Assembly (NCBI GenBank): GCA_019055375.1 | Contig: JAHQIW010004735.1 | Span: 1 to 64,000 of the forward strand | Source: Parelaphostrongylus tenuis | Taxonomy: Eukaryota > Nematoda > Chromadorea > Rhabditida > Metastrongylidae | Direction: 5' to 3' | Length of the DNA: 64,000 nt | Part shown: positions 8,301-18,490 of the stretch, piece after piece | How positions within the stretch are numbered: position 1 is the first letter of the stretch | Layout of the letters: each line of letters opens with the position of its first letter | Translations under genes and position numbers: made by a program | The notes under the pieces: model-generated | Told to the model about the DNA's origin: nothing | What the model saw: the letters and a program-made list of their open reading frames with translations, nothing else | Databases searched by the model: none

Positions 8301-10217
8301 TATCTAAGCGATAGCACGAATCTCACAGATTTTGGAATTGCATTTTCTTTCAAGGCGTTTTTTCCAGTATGCTTAAGCAAAAAAAATGGATTTGTTTCTC
8401 ACATAAGCGTATTCCTTGTGAGCAAAGCTCTTCTACTATACTTTTAGCGACCACTTGATAGCTTAAGATTCAGCGATTCCAAAACTATGTTTGCTTTCGG
8501 GAAAGACCGTTTTACTGCATTGTACCAAGAAAAATGAGATTGAGGTAGAGTGCGATTTTTGCTACTGATTAAAATATTTTTGCGCTTCGATAAGAAAATT
8601 AGGTAAAGTCTGATACTAGAAAATCTTCTCTAGACACTCATATGCTTTTCGTGCTCAGGTTTAGGCTTCATAGAAGGTTTGTTTGGCATTACGAAAAAAA
8701 AAGAAAAATTTTAAGCCTTGAAACGACAGAACAAAGTTTCTTCTATGATCCAAAACAAAAAATCCAACTATCCATACGAAACGAAGGAAAAATTCCAAGC
8801 TAGTAACGAAAATCCACTCAAATGTGAAAAACAATTTTATTTTTCCTGCTGCAGCGCTGTAAGAAAGGCTTTTAAAAAAGCAAATGCATTTTTGAAACCT
8901 ACGCAATCCATTTATTTCATGTTAAATTAAAGTTTGGAGAGAGAACTTCAAGCTGCAAAATAAAATTGCGATAAACAATGCTCAACGCTTGTGAAACATG
9001 AATTTATATTTAGTGCTACTGCGCTGCCAGAAAAATTTTTTTGAAAATAAGTGAACTATACTTCTGCTATCGACTGCTTTTTTACAGAACCGAGGGAGGG
9101 TGCTACTGATGAGTCCCAATAGGACGAAATGGGCGCCTATGTAGCACTAGACCTATGGCTCAAAATGTGTCATATCCTTATCAGATTAAATCATTTTGAG
9201 CGGGTCTGTAAAAAAGCAGTCGATAGCAGAAGTATAGTTCATTTTAAAAGCCGTAAGCTCGACTGCCGGTCACCACAAAGTCAGATAATAACATCATCCT
9301 ACTTTGGGTGCTTAATTTTACTCGGCGTCGGTTCCTTTGGAGGATTGTTTCACCTCAAGGGATCGACGGAACCGAGGGAGGGTGCTACTGATGAGTCCCA
9401 ATAGGACGAAATAGGCGCCTATATAGCACCAGACCTATGGCTCAAAATATGTCATATCCTTATCAGAAAATAAGTGAGTTCTCAAATTTTCCGAAATGTA
9501 GGCTTTTGAATGATTACTGTTAGTTCAACAGAAAGGCTTTTGTCCAACAAACGATGTTTTTCAAAAGTATTTGAGCGATAACCGAAAAGGACCACTTTAT
9601 ATACATATATATATATTATATATATATATATATATACTTATATAAAATTGTATGACCCGTCTTCAGATTTCACTGTGCGACTCCTATCATCCCGATTCGT
9701 CTCCTCGCATTCATCGTCTGCTTCAAAAATCCGTCTTTTTCATCAAGGTTGTAGAGCACAGGTCTGACAGATATCCTTGCAGTTTTGAGAAGAGCCTGGC
9801 TTGGAATTCGTCGTTGATTGCAGGAAGTGTTGAAGGATGTTCGAGCACCAACCCCTCACCGAGCATCATTAACCACTCGGCCACAGCCCCTTCCCTCCTC
9901 CTCCCATAAATAAGAGTAAGTATATCAAATAAGTTCATCAATTAAGTATCAGATTCGTATCAGACGCGCACCCATTACAATAAACTTCAGTAAGCCAAGA
10001 CGCAATGCAGTATCAGTGACTCGTAGACGGGTCACGCGGTAGCGGAAACGTTAGAATACTGACAGCTACCTACCATTTGTCGTTGAGCATTATTGCAGCC
10101 GACAAGTACATCAACGACCTTCTTCTTGTCGGTGCCAAAACCTCTCATAGCTCTTTCAAGCGATTCTGCCGCTCTTTGCTCGTCGAACGAAGCCGACGGG
10201 TGTATGGTGGCATTCAT
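2396..10217 (-). CDS. annexin, first two repeats (3' end outside window)
   Basis: Calcium-dependent phospholipid-binding protein. Minus-strand exons: 10074-10217, 5781-5868, 4297-4355, 4159-4232 and 2396-2541. Exon 1 gives the repeat I start (FDEQRAAESLERAMRGFGTD, ending NAQRQM) and exon 2 gives YKVRYGKDLENEL and SGELEDVI. Exon 3 starts repeat II (ALMQTPTKRD), exon 4 has GFGTNEKVLIEIFASRSNEE with the type 2 calcium loop GFGT, and exon 5 has SLEDTLWSETSGDFRRLL and QGNRDE. All exons have gt/ag borders and phases fit except exon 4 to exon 5, where one extra G breaks the frame. The ATG at 10217 follows TTTCAG directly, so it may be trans-spliced or an internal residue. Intron 1 (4.2 kb) holds most repeats here. 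Repeats III and IV must lie left of the window. Confidence 0.85.
3120..3460. repeat. dispersed repeat, single arm of the long fold-back family
   Basis: Contains the family words GTGAGCATTCAAAAGCTT and a block of the form TATAGCAGCGTTGTAGCATTC, shared with the arms near 35.8-36.8 kb, 48.9-49.7 kb and 60.0-60.9 kb. Here only one arm is recognised. Lies in an annexin intron. Confidence 0.45.
3530..3760. repeat. degraded hammerhead-bearing fold-back (type B)
   Basis: Plus strand 3639-3675 reads CUGACGG, GGC-UGCAAU-GUC, GAAA, CACGUGUA, UUGCAC: the hammerhead layout with A9 changed to G and stem II weakened. On the minus strand 3542-3562 keeps GUGCAC-CUGACGA-GGC-UGCAA and then diverges. The copy is almost certainly inactive. 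It is related to the units near 24.0, 55.8 and 56.8 kb. Confidence 0.55.
4542..4742 (-). mobile_element. SINE family 2 copy (Ser/Leu tRNA-like head)
   Basis: Minus strand. It contains GGCCGAGTAATTGTGATGCTC (a damaged A box of the kind seen in tRNA-Ser/Leu), the body words GGAACGCCACGGCCAGGCTA and CAATTGCGAGAGGA in diverged form, and the tail ATGCTAGGATTCGCACAGTAAA. The same body and tail occur at 9.7, 44.7, 45.7 and 46.0 kb. Confidence 0.6.
4747..5087. other. no feature seen (annexin intron)
   Basis: AT-rich intronic DNA between a SINE copy and the tRNA-like repeat pair. I see no exon, tRNA or terminal repeat. Confidence 0.4.
5088..5310. repeat. tRNA-like fold-back repeat, one arm kept
   Basis: Left edge CCCAACAATGTGGAGTGATG, then on the minus strand a tRNA-like unit with GTGTAACGGGTTGGAGCACG (D-arm-like) and GCGGGTTCTAGTCCCGCC (T-arm-like). 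The right tRNA-like arm is missing, but the closing edge GACATTGGGT is present at about 5305. Compare the intact pair at 5320-5633. Confidence 0.6.
5320..5633. repeat. fold-back element with a tRNA-like unit in each arm
   Basis: About 310 bp. The outer arms are inverted copies (TTTAATCGCTTTGGCGGTGG near 5335 against CCACCGCTAAAGCGATCAAA near 5602). Next come CAGTATTGTAGAGTGATGT (5377) and its complement ACATCACTCTACAATACTG ending at 5580. Inside each arm is a tRNA-like unit. The left one reads on the minus strand (TAACGGGTTAGAGCATGCGC, then GGGTTTTAGTCCCGCC). The right one reads on the plus strand (GTTAGAGCACGCGCTCCCGG, then CAGGTTTCAGTCCCGCCTAA). The centre is only a few bases. It lies in an annexin intron. 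Confidence 0.75.
6268..6357. repeat. imperfect (AAT)n microsatellite
   Basis: A run of AAT/GAT/AAC trinucleotides with interruptions. It gives Asn-rich and Leu-rich frames on the two strands by chance. Intronic (annexin intron 1). Confidence 0.85.
6358..7486. other. annexin intron 1, no feature seen
   Basis: No exon with supporting splice sites and no repeat that I can match elsewhere in the window. Confidence 0.4.
7487..7818. repeat. 330 bp fold-back with hammerhead-like relics
   Basis: GAGAAATTTTAGCCGTCTTT at 7487 is matched by the inverted TCGAGAAGACGGCTAAAACA near 7793-7818. Both arms hold a hammerhead-like relic. On the minus strand (7551-7582) CUGGCGA, AACGGUC and GAAACACGCG appear. 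On the plus strand (7723-7756) GUGAUGA and GAAACACGC appear. Both cores carry disabling changes. Confidence 0.5.
8060..9042. repeat. tandem or nested copies of a dispersed repeat
   Basis: Several blocks of the form CGCTGTAGCACTC or GCGCTGTAAGAAAG, each followed by AAAATTTTATTTT-like DNA, repeat at about 8210, 8855 and 9020. They resemble the arms of the long fold-back family at 35.8, 48.9 and 60.0 kb. No coding exon. Part of annexin intron 1. Confidence 0.4.
9099..9148 (+). ncRNA. hammerhead ribozyme, first copy (cleavage base changed)
   Basis: Stem I GUGCUA (9100-9105) pairs with UAGCAC (9142-9147). Core CUGAUGA is 9106-9112. Stem II is GUCC (9113-9116) with GGAC (9122-9125). GAAA is 9126-9129. 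Stem III is a loopless palindrome, 9129-9140. H17 falls on G (9141), which breaks the NUH rule, so this copy should cleave badly or not at all. Confidence 0.8.
9381..9430 (+). ncRNA. hammerhead ribozyme, second copy (intact)
   Basis: Stem I GGUGCUA (9381-9387) pairs perfectly with UAGCACC (9424-9430). Core CUGAUGA is 9388-9394, stem II GUCC/GGAC (9395-9398, 9404-9407) and GAAA 9408-9411. Stem III AUAGGC/GCCUAU (9411-9422) has no loop, and H17 = A (9423). All invariant positions fit. Equivalent cleavage points in the two copies are 282 nt apart, which predicts a monomer of that length. Confidence 0.88.
9599..9645. repeat. (TA)n microsatellite
   Basis: Alternating TA with a few C interruptions, about 45 bp, between the hammerhead insertion and a SINE copy in annexin intron 1. 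Confidence 0.85.
9655..9905 (-). mobile_element. SINE family 2 copy (Ser/Leu tRNA-like head)
   Basis: Minus strand. It begins GGGGCTGTGGCCGAGTGGTT, a good A box like that of tRNA-Ser/Leu, and goes on through CAACGACGAATTCCAAGCCA and CTTCTCAAAACTGCAAGGAT. It matches the family body at 44.7-46.2 kb. It lies about 170 bp inside annexin intron 1 from exon 1. Confidence 0.65.
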
Positions 10218-11814
10218 CTGAAAGCAACGCCTACGAATGTGGCAGTCTGGAAGCGATGTTCCATAAAAAACGTGCTATAAATTATATGAGTAAAATGTGC
10301 GAAAATGGTCACGTGAATCGAAAATCAAGCTTCTTGCTGTCACTAATATAGTAAAAATATTAAGAAAAATTGCTCACAGCGGATGGTTGATGATATAACT
10401 TCTAAAGGATTTATTGCAATAAAGTGAAGAAAAGTCCGTGTAAAACTAAAAGGTGAGCTCACATCCAAAAGCTGTTAGAAAAATATTGATCAATCAAATA
10501 GAAAGCGATAGAGTTTGGATTTGAAAAATGCGAAAAAAAAATTCAAGAACTTCGAAGAAAGCTAAGACAAAAAATCTTCAATAGGAAATTGTTTCTGCAG
10601 TCAATGGGTACTTCTTCTTGCTTGAGATAAAAGCAAAGTTCCGATGACTGAATAGTTACAGATCATCTAGCAATCTAATTCTATGATTGAAGAGGAACCA
10701 TAGCAACACTGGTCTCGAAGAAAAAAGAAAGCGAAGGAACAGTCAACAAACATAGAGGCGTTTTGAATCTCTCAAGAATTGTAGAAAGAAAAATGTTTAA
10801 ATCAATCTGAGCACCCCATGAATCCCGGCTAGAGTCAAGGAAGCTTGAATATAAGAAAGGATTTGTATTGCGACAGATGACCAGATTTAGAATATTTTCA
10901 TGGTCAATCTAGGATTCCATGGAATAGCAGCATCTTTTGGTATTCAGTGGTTTCAATTACTTTACGCACATGAGAGAGAAAAAGTTGATTAGCCGAACCA
11001 ATGAACAAGTCTTAGGCTGAGCAAAGTTCATCTACCGCATAAGTAAGACGGCGCCGTTCAGTTGTAGTGCCTTTCACTTTAAAAAGTCCATATACGGAAA
11101 AATAGCTAAATTACATTGAGATACTTTAGATGGAGTGTTTGTATTTCTGATAATGGTTGAACCAAGCAAATGATCATAGAAAGCTGCCGTGAACAGGAGA
11201 TTTGCATTGAAATTCGCTTTTCCAGTCAAAATCTTCGTTTCTTTTTAACTGTTTTTACGTTTGCTACTACCAGCTTTGCCGTGAAACGTCAAAAAAGTAC
11301 AATTGCGAAAAGTCTTGAGAAAACGTGAAGCAACGAATTGGAAGGATATGCAGGACGGCGTAAAGGAGAATGGACTAGGATGAGGAAAATAGTAGTTTTT
11401 CCACGAAATATCATAGTCACATCTCCGTAAAGCAACGAATTTGTTATTTGAAAACTCGTCCAATTAATTAGCACAAAAGCAATGATTGACTATAATTATG
11501 TATTCTAATATATTATTATGGAATGGTAATACGATAATATTTGCTTACTGCTATGGGTATTATTGATATTACCAATGATATTATCTTGTAAATAAGAACG
11601 TCCTAGATGTTTTACAACCGTTCTGTAAATAAGGGCTTCGCGGACTGAAATTCTTCAAACGATGTTCCACTAAAGAAAATTCGACTCTTAAACGACAGAG
11701 AAGTCGAAGATGCGCGAGGACGAAAGACTGTTGACAATTTACTCAAATCTTCACTGTGAGAGTGATTGGAAAAAGAAAAAGTTGGAACAATGAGATTTTA
11801 CTCGTTTTGAATCG
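10218..11814. other. intergenic, upstream of the annexin; nothing recognised
   Basis: AT-rich DNA 5' of the annexin exon at 10217. A further annexin 5' exon could lie here but none can be supported. Near 11500-11590 there is a short AT-rich patch with repeated ATATTA words. Confidence 0.35.
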
Positions 11815-12461
11815 CTTAATTTGGAGAATAATAGAGCTCTTCGAGGGCATAGTGCAGATATTAATAGTGTCAAAGTCTTCGAGATTACAAGGTTGAGAAA
11901 ATTTTTCTTACACCTCGAAAAATTTGGATTTTATGTTTGTTTCACGCAGTACCGGCTACTGCAAATTTATGAGAAAATCTCAGGAATATTTCCAAAAGAT
12001 CTACCCGAATCTACGATGTGTTGAAAGAAAATTAACCGACACCCATTCGTCGAAAGCGCGTGCTGTTTCAGCAAGGCAACTCCAAACCTCACACCGCAAA
12101 GAAGACTAAGGAAAAGTTTGGTCAAATTGGAAGGAGTCGAGGTCTTGCCGCTTTCGGCCTATATGCCAGATGATGCGCCGTCCGATTATGGTCTTGTTTC
12201 TGGTCAATAGAACAGATCCTGTGTGGACAACGTTCCACACATTTAATAAAGTTGACAGAGGCATGTCAGGAGTTTTTGATTCAAAACCCGAAAGGAATGC
12301 CAGCATTCGAGCGGATCCGGAATAATGCAGATCGTTGGCAGAAAATCATGGATAATGATGGCTTTTAATTCAAAGATTGATTATTGTTAATTTTAATTGA
12401 ATTTATATATAAACTTTGAATAATCAGAGGGTGTTAAGGAACTTTTTTTCTTTTTCCTCAA
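11815..12461 (+). mobile_element. mariner remnant
   Basis: The stretch 12000-12360 is a frameshifted relative of the mariner relic at 20328-21100. It shares AAGGCAACTCCAAACCTCAC, GAAGACTAAGGAAAAGTTTG, GAGGCATGTCAGGAGTTTTT and GCAGATCGTTGGCAGAAAAT. At 12427-12461 it ends with GGGTGTTAAGGAAC and TTTTTCCTCAA, matching the 3' terminal repeat of that copy. The 5' end is not clear and the frame has stops. Confidence 0.65.
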
Positions 12462-15400
12462 CTTAACAAAATTTACACAGAGAAGGGAGCCTGTGGTTGA
12501 AAAGCGGCAGTAGAAGGCACAAAATAAATAAAAAACATGAGTCGACTCTTCTTTTGAAAGATAAGACTTATTACAAGCCTCCTTGATAGGCTGAATTGAC
12601 CAAAAACACACTATTAAGCTTTATTACTTCTAGAAAAAAGGGTAGAAATTTCTTTTAAAGGTCGTTCTTCAGCTGTTGAGTTGCAAATTTGGAACTCAAT
12701 GTGTCTATTACTTTTCTGTGGACGAATATGAGAGAATAAAGGATGAAGGCGAAATATAGAATGTGTTGGAGATGATCTGCATGACAGCATAGCGGCGTTA
12801 GCGACTACAACGCGCTGCCTTTCATCAACTAACAATTGATCCAAATTCAAATACAAGCAAAAAAGAAACCGACACCGGACTAGTTCGTAATCGCTGACAA
12901 TGCCGTCGAATACAGTCACCAAGACCAGGGAGCATTTCGTGGAACCTATTTGAATAGGAGTCAGATATTACTCATCATAGCGTCATCGAGAAGAGCGGTA
13001 ACAACGGGACGACGATTAACGGCAAACAAACGAGAGTCTCTAACAATGGTAACAAAAAATTCATTTTTCTAAATCGATCACTGAGCGCCATAAGCAAGCA
13101 TAATCGCTCAACTTTGACACACGCGATTATAGTCTCATTGCTGAAGATATGGCAAACTAATGAATTTTAAAGAGGAAACGCACTTTCCACTAATAGCGTA
13201 AAAGTAGCGCCTTCCGCAGTAAGGTCAAATAAAAATAACAGAAGAACATTCACTTAGTTTAGAGAGAAAATTTATAATTAGACTGAAGAAAGGGTTCTCG
13301 CGGAATTGGAGCCAATTCCGATATCAGCAGACATTTCGACGGTTGTTTCGATTTTGTTAGAGATTTAGTGAAAGTTGGACTGCCAATACAAACTAGTCAT
13401 AATCAAAACAATCAGGGATAATTGGCGTGGAGACATAATTTATGAAATCGTATGAGTCAGGGTTCATCGCACATTTCGGCGAGTCGATGGCCTAAGCCGA
13501 TCCTCACATAACGTTTCCCTGCTTTTTCATGACATCGCACTGCTTCAATGCTCCGTGTTTGAGGAAAATCTAACTTGCACCGGTATAATTTCTGTCAGGT
13601 AAGTACGATCCGGTTTATTAGGCCTTTTGTCAAAAATTCTGAAGAACCGGTAAAAGATGTTCAAGTGGTTACACAGAGACAACCCTCCTTCTCCTCTTAG
13701 GTATCGTCCGTTTTGGAAACACGGTTAAATTTTTTTAAAAACAGTAGCGATCCTTGATGAACGTCTCACTTACCCAGGCTTCACCGCTTCTTTTATTGTA
13801 AGTATGTAAAATTTTTCTTTGAGAAGCACACATTTTTATATCGTGCTATATTCTATCTTTTAAACAACATTTTGCATTTTGTTTATTATATGCCATCAAA
13901 CTCGAGAACAACAAGACGGAGGAAATTTCTGTATATGAAAACTACTCTAAATATATTCCTTCTATTCTGAAAAGTTCACTTTTTCTCTTCAGTAAGAAAT
14001 TGTTCTCAGAAAAATTGTGCACGTGTATAGAGCAATGTTACCATGTTTTGTCCCAGAACGCCTGTCTAGAAAACATGGTGTTACAAGAGGAACCACAAGT
14101 AGTCAACTTGTAAAAACCTAGCAGTGATAATAGACCACCATCCATGCAGAGCGACAGGGCCAATCCCGAAAAAAAAAGCGGACAAAAATCGGGACCGAAT
14201 TATATTGAATAGACTGGCTTTGCCTATGTCAACGGCAATTTCTCCCTTACGAAAACTAGTTTCGATTGGTCAAATGACCGACATGACAAGAGAGAAATCA
14301 CAAAAGAGTACACGCTCATTAATCGTTAAGTTCTTTTGTAGACAAGATGAAAGAAAACTCAGAACTGTTACATTTCGATTTAAGGACACATTATTAGTCG
14401 CGTTATTGTCCTTTTTCTGCACCACCATACGTGAATAGTTGAAGAGATCGTTTTGATGAAGAATTGAGCGATTCCGTATATATCATGAACAAAGCGTATG
14501 TGAACCATCTTCTACATAACCACGGTACAAGTTTTTGATATTTTCTCGGATTTTCAAGATGACACAAGTTGGTATTGGATTTTATTCGGCTAACATTTCG
14601 ACGTCTTCGCCTTCTTCAGTGTCACAGTGATTTGTGCCACCTCATCAGAAAAGTATTCACATTCGTTAGCCTTCGTGAAAAAAAAAGTTTTTGTGAGCGA
14701 GAAGTTATATTTTTTGAAGCGAAGTACTGCTCAAATGAGGTGACCTTATTTCTATAACTGGTGTGGTACTAATCTGACAAGCTTTCCAAGGACTGCGAAA
14801 ATTCTATTACAACGTGCTTCAATGTCAAAACCAACGAAAGTAATGACTAACTGTTATCCTTAAGAGCGAGGTCACCTTTAGAGGGAACAACCTCCTTTCA
14901 AAAGAAGATCACGATCTGCGAAGTCTTTTACTTTTTCCTAGATTTACGGTTGGGAATCAAAAAATGCTTTGTCAGGCAACACAAATTAAAAAAAGACTGG
15001 TAAACAGTGAGTAAACAGACAATCTTGCTTTATTTGTGCCCCGAAATGTTAACTTTTTCTTTGTTTTTTCTCGTATTTACTTTTTTATGTCGACCGAAGA
15101 AAGGAGCTTCCATAGCATGTACAAAAAAAAATTTAACACATTACAACGAAGTCTCTTCCATAAGAATCTTTATCAGTGATGAAATTTTGTCTCATAGTCT
15201 TCTACTGGAGTATTGGCACTTAGTCGGCAGTTTGGTTAATGCAGGAACTATACCATAGTTGACTTTGCTTTTTTCGGTGAAGTAGGTTATTGCAGATATT
15301 AAGTGACAAACTATTGAAAGAATAACTTTTTCGGAGCCAATTGAAGTTCATATCTTGACTTTATGGGCCATCGATTAATCATGAAAAGTTCACGATTAGA

Positions 15401-15529
15401 CTTCTGAAAACTCATAATAACCACCAAGGAAAGGGTTACCATCTATAGGTGTCACTTCATCAGAAGAGTTTTGGAAAAACGGGATCTTACCTAGAACCCT
15501 GCCGCATTTTTGACACTGTTCCATTACGG
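12462..15529. other. intergenic, no gene recognised
   Basis: Three kilobases without a supported exon. At 14590-14635 the minus strand holds CUGAAGA, GGCGAAGACGUC and GAAAUGUUAGCC, a word pattern also seen near 36.9, 51.5 and 52.2 kb. The small open frames here have no family resemblance that I can see. Confidence 0.35.
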
Positions 15530-16150
15530 CGGCGCCACTTGGCCTTCGGTAAAAGCGTATTCTTTGCTATTATCTGACGAATGTGATTATCTGATAGCTT
15601 AAATCAAGTGAATTTTAAAGGCATTTTTTACTTATCATAATGCTTGTTTTTAACGCCGTACCACTCAAAATGAGATTTTGCTTCACATGTAAAGATTCTT
15701 CGCCTGATAAAAGTTTTTTTATGACAAAATTTTGACCATTAAACAGAGAAAATCTTTCTGATTAAGAAAATGTGTCTGCTCATTAAAAAGAATCTCTTAG
15801 AGCTCTGCAATTCGCACCCTAGCCGACTAGAAGTGCTCACTGAGTGTGAAACCCAATATTCTTTCGATCGTTACAAAGCTCGAAGAAATCCTTTATGAAA
15901 ATCAAATGTACCATTACAATCGTAAAGATCTTCGCTATCAAACGATCAATTACAACAGAACTTTTATCCAGTAAGAAATCTTTGAATAAGAAACATGATC
16001 TTATTTTGACTGGTACGGCGCCAAGAATAAGCTATTTGAGAAATAAAACACGCCATTGAAATTCACTTGATTTGAGCTATCGATAAACTACGGAAACGTT
16101 TTGAAAAGCGAAAAATACATTTTTACCAAAGGCCTCAAGTGGCGCAGCAT
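15530..16150. repeat. fold-back element, about 620 bp
   Basis: The left arm words GGCGCCACTTGGCCTTCGGT (15530), TAGCTTAAATCAAGTGAATT (15595) and GCCGTACCACTCAAAATGAG (15655) return inverted as CTTATTTTGACTGGTACGGC (16000), AATTCACTTGATTTGAGCTA (16060) and CAAAGGCCTCAAGTGGCGC (16125). The arms are about 200 bp. No coding capacity. Confidence 0.65.
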
Positions 16151-16670
16151 TTTCAAACATCCTTTCTAGAATCCTACCGCATTTTTAAGCATCATATTTT
16201 ACTATAAAAATCAGATGATGCTGCTGTCAAATGCCTTTATTCTTATTATCTGGACGTATAAGTCAAAATCATAATCAATTAGGCCCATTCCTAAGCTCAA
16301 ATGCGACAGGATTCTAGGATCCGGAAAACGGTGTAGCTAGCTTTCCCAACAGTGAACAGTGAATATGGTCGATGAGTTGTGAATTGGTGGAGTTGTCAAC
16401 ATCACAGGATTATACAAAAAGCCTGGTCAGATTCATCTAGAACTACGTATGCTATAAAGTGCGGCAATATTACATTTTATTAATGTTCATCATTCAAACA
16501 CGTTACTGTCAGTAATTGGAGGAATTTCATTACCTCGTTGAATGTCTTCTGAAGTATAGTATACCGTTCATTTCGAGTGTTTTCTTAAAAGCACGCTCAA
16601 ATTTTGAAATATCTCATAACTGTTATCTGAGCCAACTTGTCATGTGATCTGTTAATGGGCTCTCGTACAA

Positions 16671-16712
16671 CCAATACCCGTGTTTCGACCTTGACAGTCT
16701 CGTCAGTCGGGC
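16671..16712 (-). ncRNA. hammerhead relic, core intact
   Basis: Minus strand: GCCCGA, core CUGACGA (16706-16700), stem II GAC/GUC, GAAA (16686-16683), then CACGGGUAUUGG. The core is complete, but stem III has a G in place of U and stem I pairs at only four positions. Probably weak or inactive. Confidence 0.55.
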
Positions 16713-17166
16713 AGAACCCTTCGTCTTCTAGCCAATCGTCTCGGCATGCTCCAGTTCCCACATCAAGAGTAGGCGACGACGAACGACTTACTGCACTACC
16801 GTCAAGTGAGAATCACCACATCGGCAGTGTTGTACACTCGACAATTTTTGGCTCATTCAACTTGTTACTATTAATTTTATTATTTGTTATTAACTATTAT
16901 TATTGATTGGCAACATCAACAGAAAACATGTTAAGTTGGCTTAGATAACAATCATGAGATATGTTGAAATTTGAGCCACTTGTCCTGAGAAAACACTCGA
17001 AACGGACAGTATAATATATTTCAAGATACCAACCAAAACCAGTGGAGTGCAACATTGCCGAACTGGTATTTTTCACTTGACGGCACTGTGAGTCGTTCGT
17101 CGTTGCCTAGTCTTAGTGTGGGGACTGGAGCAACCTGAGAGGATTGACTAAAAGAGTAAGGGTTCT

Positions 17167-17212
17167 GCCCGACTGACGAGACTGTCAAGGTGGCGAAGCA
17201 CGTGTATTGGGC
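17167..17212 (+). ncRNA. hammerhead relic, GAAA changed to GAAG
   Basis: Stem I GCCCGA (17167-17172) with UUGGGC (17207-17212), core CUGACGA (17173-17179), damaged stem II, then GAAG in place of GAAA and CACGUGUA. The change in the invariant GAAA should kill activity. Confidence 0.5.
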
Positions 17213-17300
17213 TTCACAAGCCTATTAACAACCACATGACAAGTTGGCTTAGATAAAAATCATGAAATATGTTTGCTGAATGTTTTTTGAGTTTCGGTAT

Positions 17301-18209
17301 ATCTCGTACCCGACCATTGCACGCTATAACCTGGGCATATGGAAAGAATTGAAGAATTCAAAGTGGAAAACTGTGAATTTCTCAAAGGAAATTGAACCTT
17401 ATAAGCCCTACATAAAGAGTGGTTCTTTTTTTTACTTCCCATAATTTCTAGTGACAGGAGGAACGAGGCTATTGAGTTTATATATTTTCAAAGGAGACTT
17501 CACTCTATTACTTTAAGGGAAAATAGCAACTATTTTGTAACGTAATTCTTTTTTCTGAGTTTAGTTGAGACCCAATCGCGTAAGAAATTTCTATAGTAAA
17601 AGGATAGAAAAGTAAATATGTTCTTGGCAGAGATCCTGAATCCTCATAAGCTATAATTCACCTCATTAGCACATAAGGTTTCAAGTTCTGTTGGTATTCC
17701 AGCATTCTAGTGTCTATGACTCACGTTGTGCGCTGTCGCTAAAAATATGATGTGATAACTAAGAAGGAAAATTACTTCAACTAATAAATTCCATCATAAA
17801 CTGGATTGTCTGGGTCGAATTGTGTAACTGCTTTTAAGTACATTTGATTGGAAAGTTAAAATCGTAAACAGGTCCAAAGATTGGCAGGTAGAAATTTTCT
17901 TCACTTGTTAGTAGATGAGTCGCACTCACTGATCTCTACAGGAATAACGGAAAAAACGTTTTTTTCTGCAAGTGAACAGTGAACCGGAAGGTGAACAGAA
18001 AACATTAGATATTCCAGCAGATTCGTAGCGATATGATAGAGCTGATGGTCAAAGGTAATAAGAATATTTTATTGATGACCGTAGTACATGGCACAGCCGT
18101 TCTATCACCTCATCAAATTCGCAGCTCTTTCAATCATCAATTTCATTTGCACGCATAGATCACAGATTTCGAAACAAATGTTAAATTGGAGAGGATAGCA
18201 GTGTGTCTA
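17301..18209. other. intergenic, nothing recognised
   Basis: AT-rich DNA with no supported exon, RNA gene or repeat match inside this window. Confidence 0.3.
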
Positions 18210-18490
18210 GTGATGTAATACACTGAAAAACAAGATGCTGGTTCGATCTCCTTCTCCAGCGCAATTTTGCAGTCCACGTAAAAAAGCCTTAGCTCGGCTT
18301 TTCCCTAGGACAATATTAAGAATCGACTAGACCAGTGTTCTACGACATTCGTAAAGCGATCGAAAACCCCAAGCAAGAGGCGATACTTCCCGCGAACTGT
18401 TCAAAGATCTTTGCAAATAACGAAGATTGCTAGCAAACGACTCAAGTGAAGGATGTGTGGGATCCAGACAGCAAATCATGATGACGGGTC
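18210..18490 (+). mobile_element. degraded tRNA-headed SINE
   Basis: CTAGTGATGTAATACACTGA and TGGTTCGATCTCCTTCTCCA look like worn A and B boxes. The body words CTTAGCTCGGCTTTTCCCTA, GGGATCCAGACAGCAAATCA and TGATGACGGGTCATG match the SINE family 2 tail (compare GGGATCCGCACAATAAAA and TGATGACGGATCATG near 45.9 kb). Confidence 0.45.

Larger units (their letters stand above)
9043..9477. mobile_element. retrozyme/Penelope-like insertion with two hammerheads
   Basis: A 411 bp insertion (9055-9465) flanked by a 12 bp direct repeat, GAAAATAAGTGA, at 9043-9054 and 9466-9477, as expected for a target-site duplication. It holds two direct copies (about 9089-9185 and 9371-9466) of a 97 bp unit. The unit runs from ACCGAGGGAGGGTGCTACTG to TATCCTTATCAG and contains a hammerhead. 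A perfect 36 bp inverted repeat (9053-9088 against 9205-9240) surrounds the first copy. The layout (terminal direct repeats with type I hammerheads and an internal inversion) recalls Penelope-like elements and retrozymes. No reverse transcriptase is present, so it would be non-autonomous. Confidence 0.75.
16548..17300. repeat. composite fold-back with hammerhead relics (type A)
   Basis: The left arm (16548-16660) returns inverted at 16925-17022: GAGCCAACTTGTCATGTG against ACATGTTAAGTTGGCTTA, and the arm edge CATTTCGAGTGTTTTCTTAA against its complement. A second partial right arm follows at 17205-17290. Hammerhead relics sit in both orientations (16671-16712 minus, 17167-17212 plus). Confidence 0.6.

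Noticed and set aside
14636..14655. CTGATGAGGTGGC on the minus strand as a hammerhead core
   Set aside because: No GAAA follows at a suitable distance and no closing stem is present.
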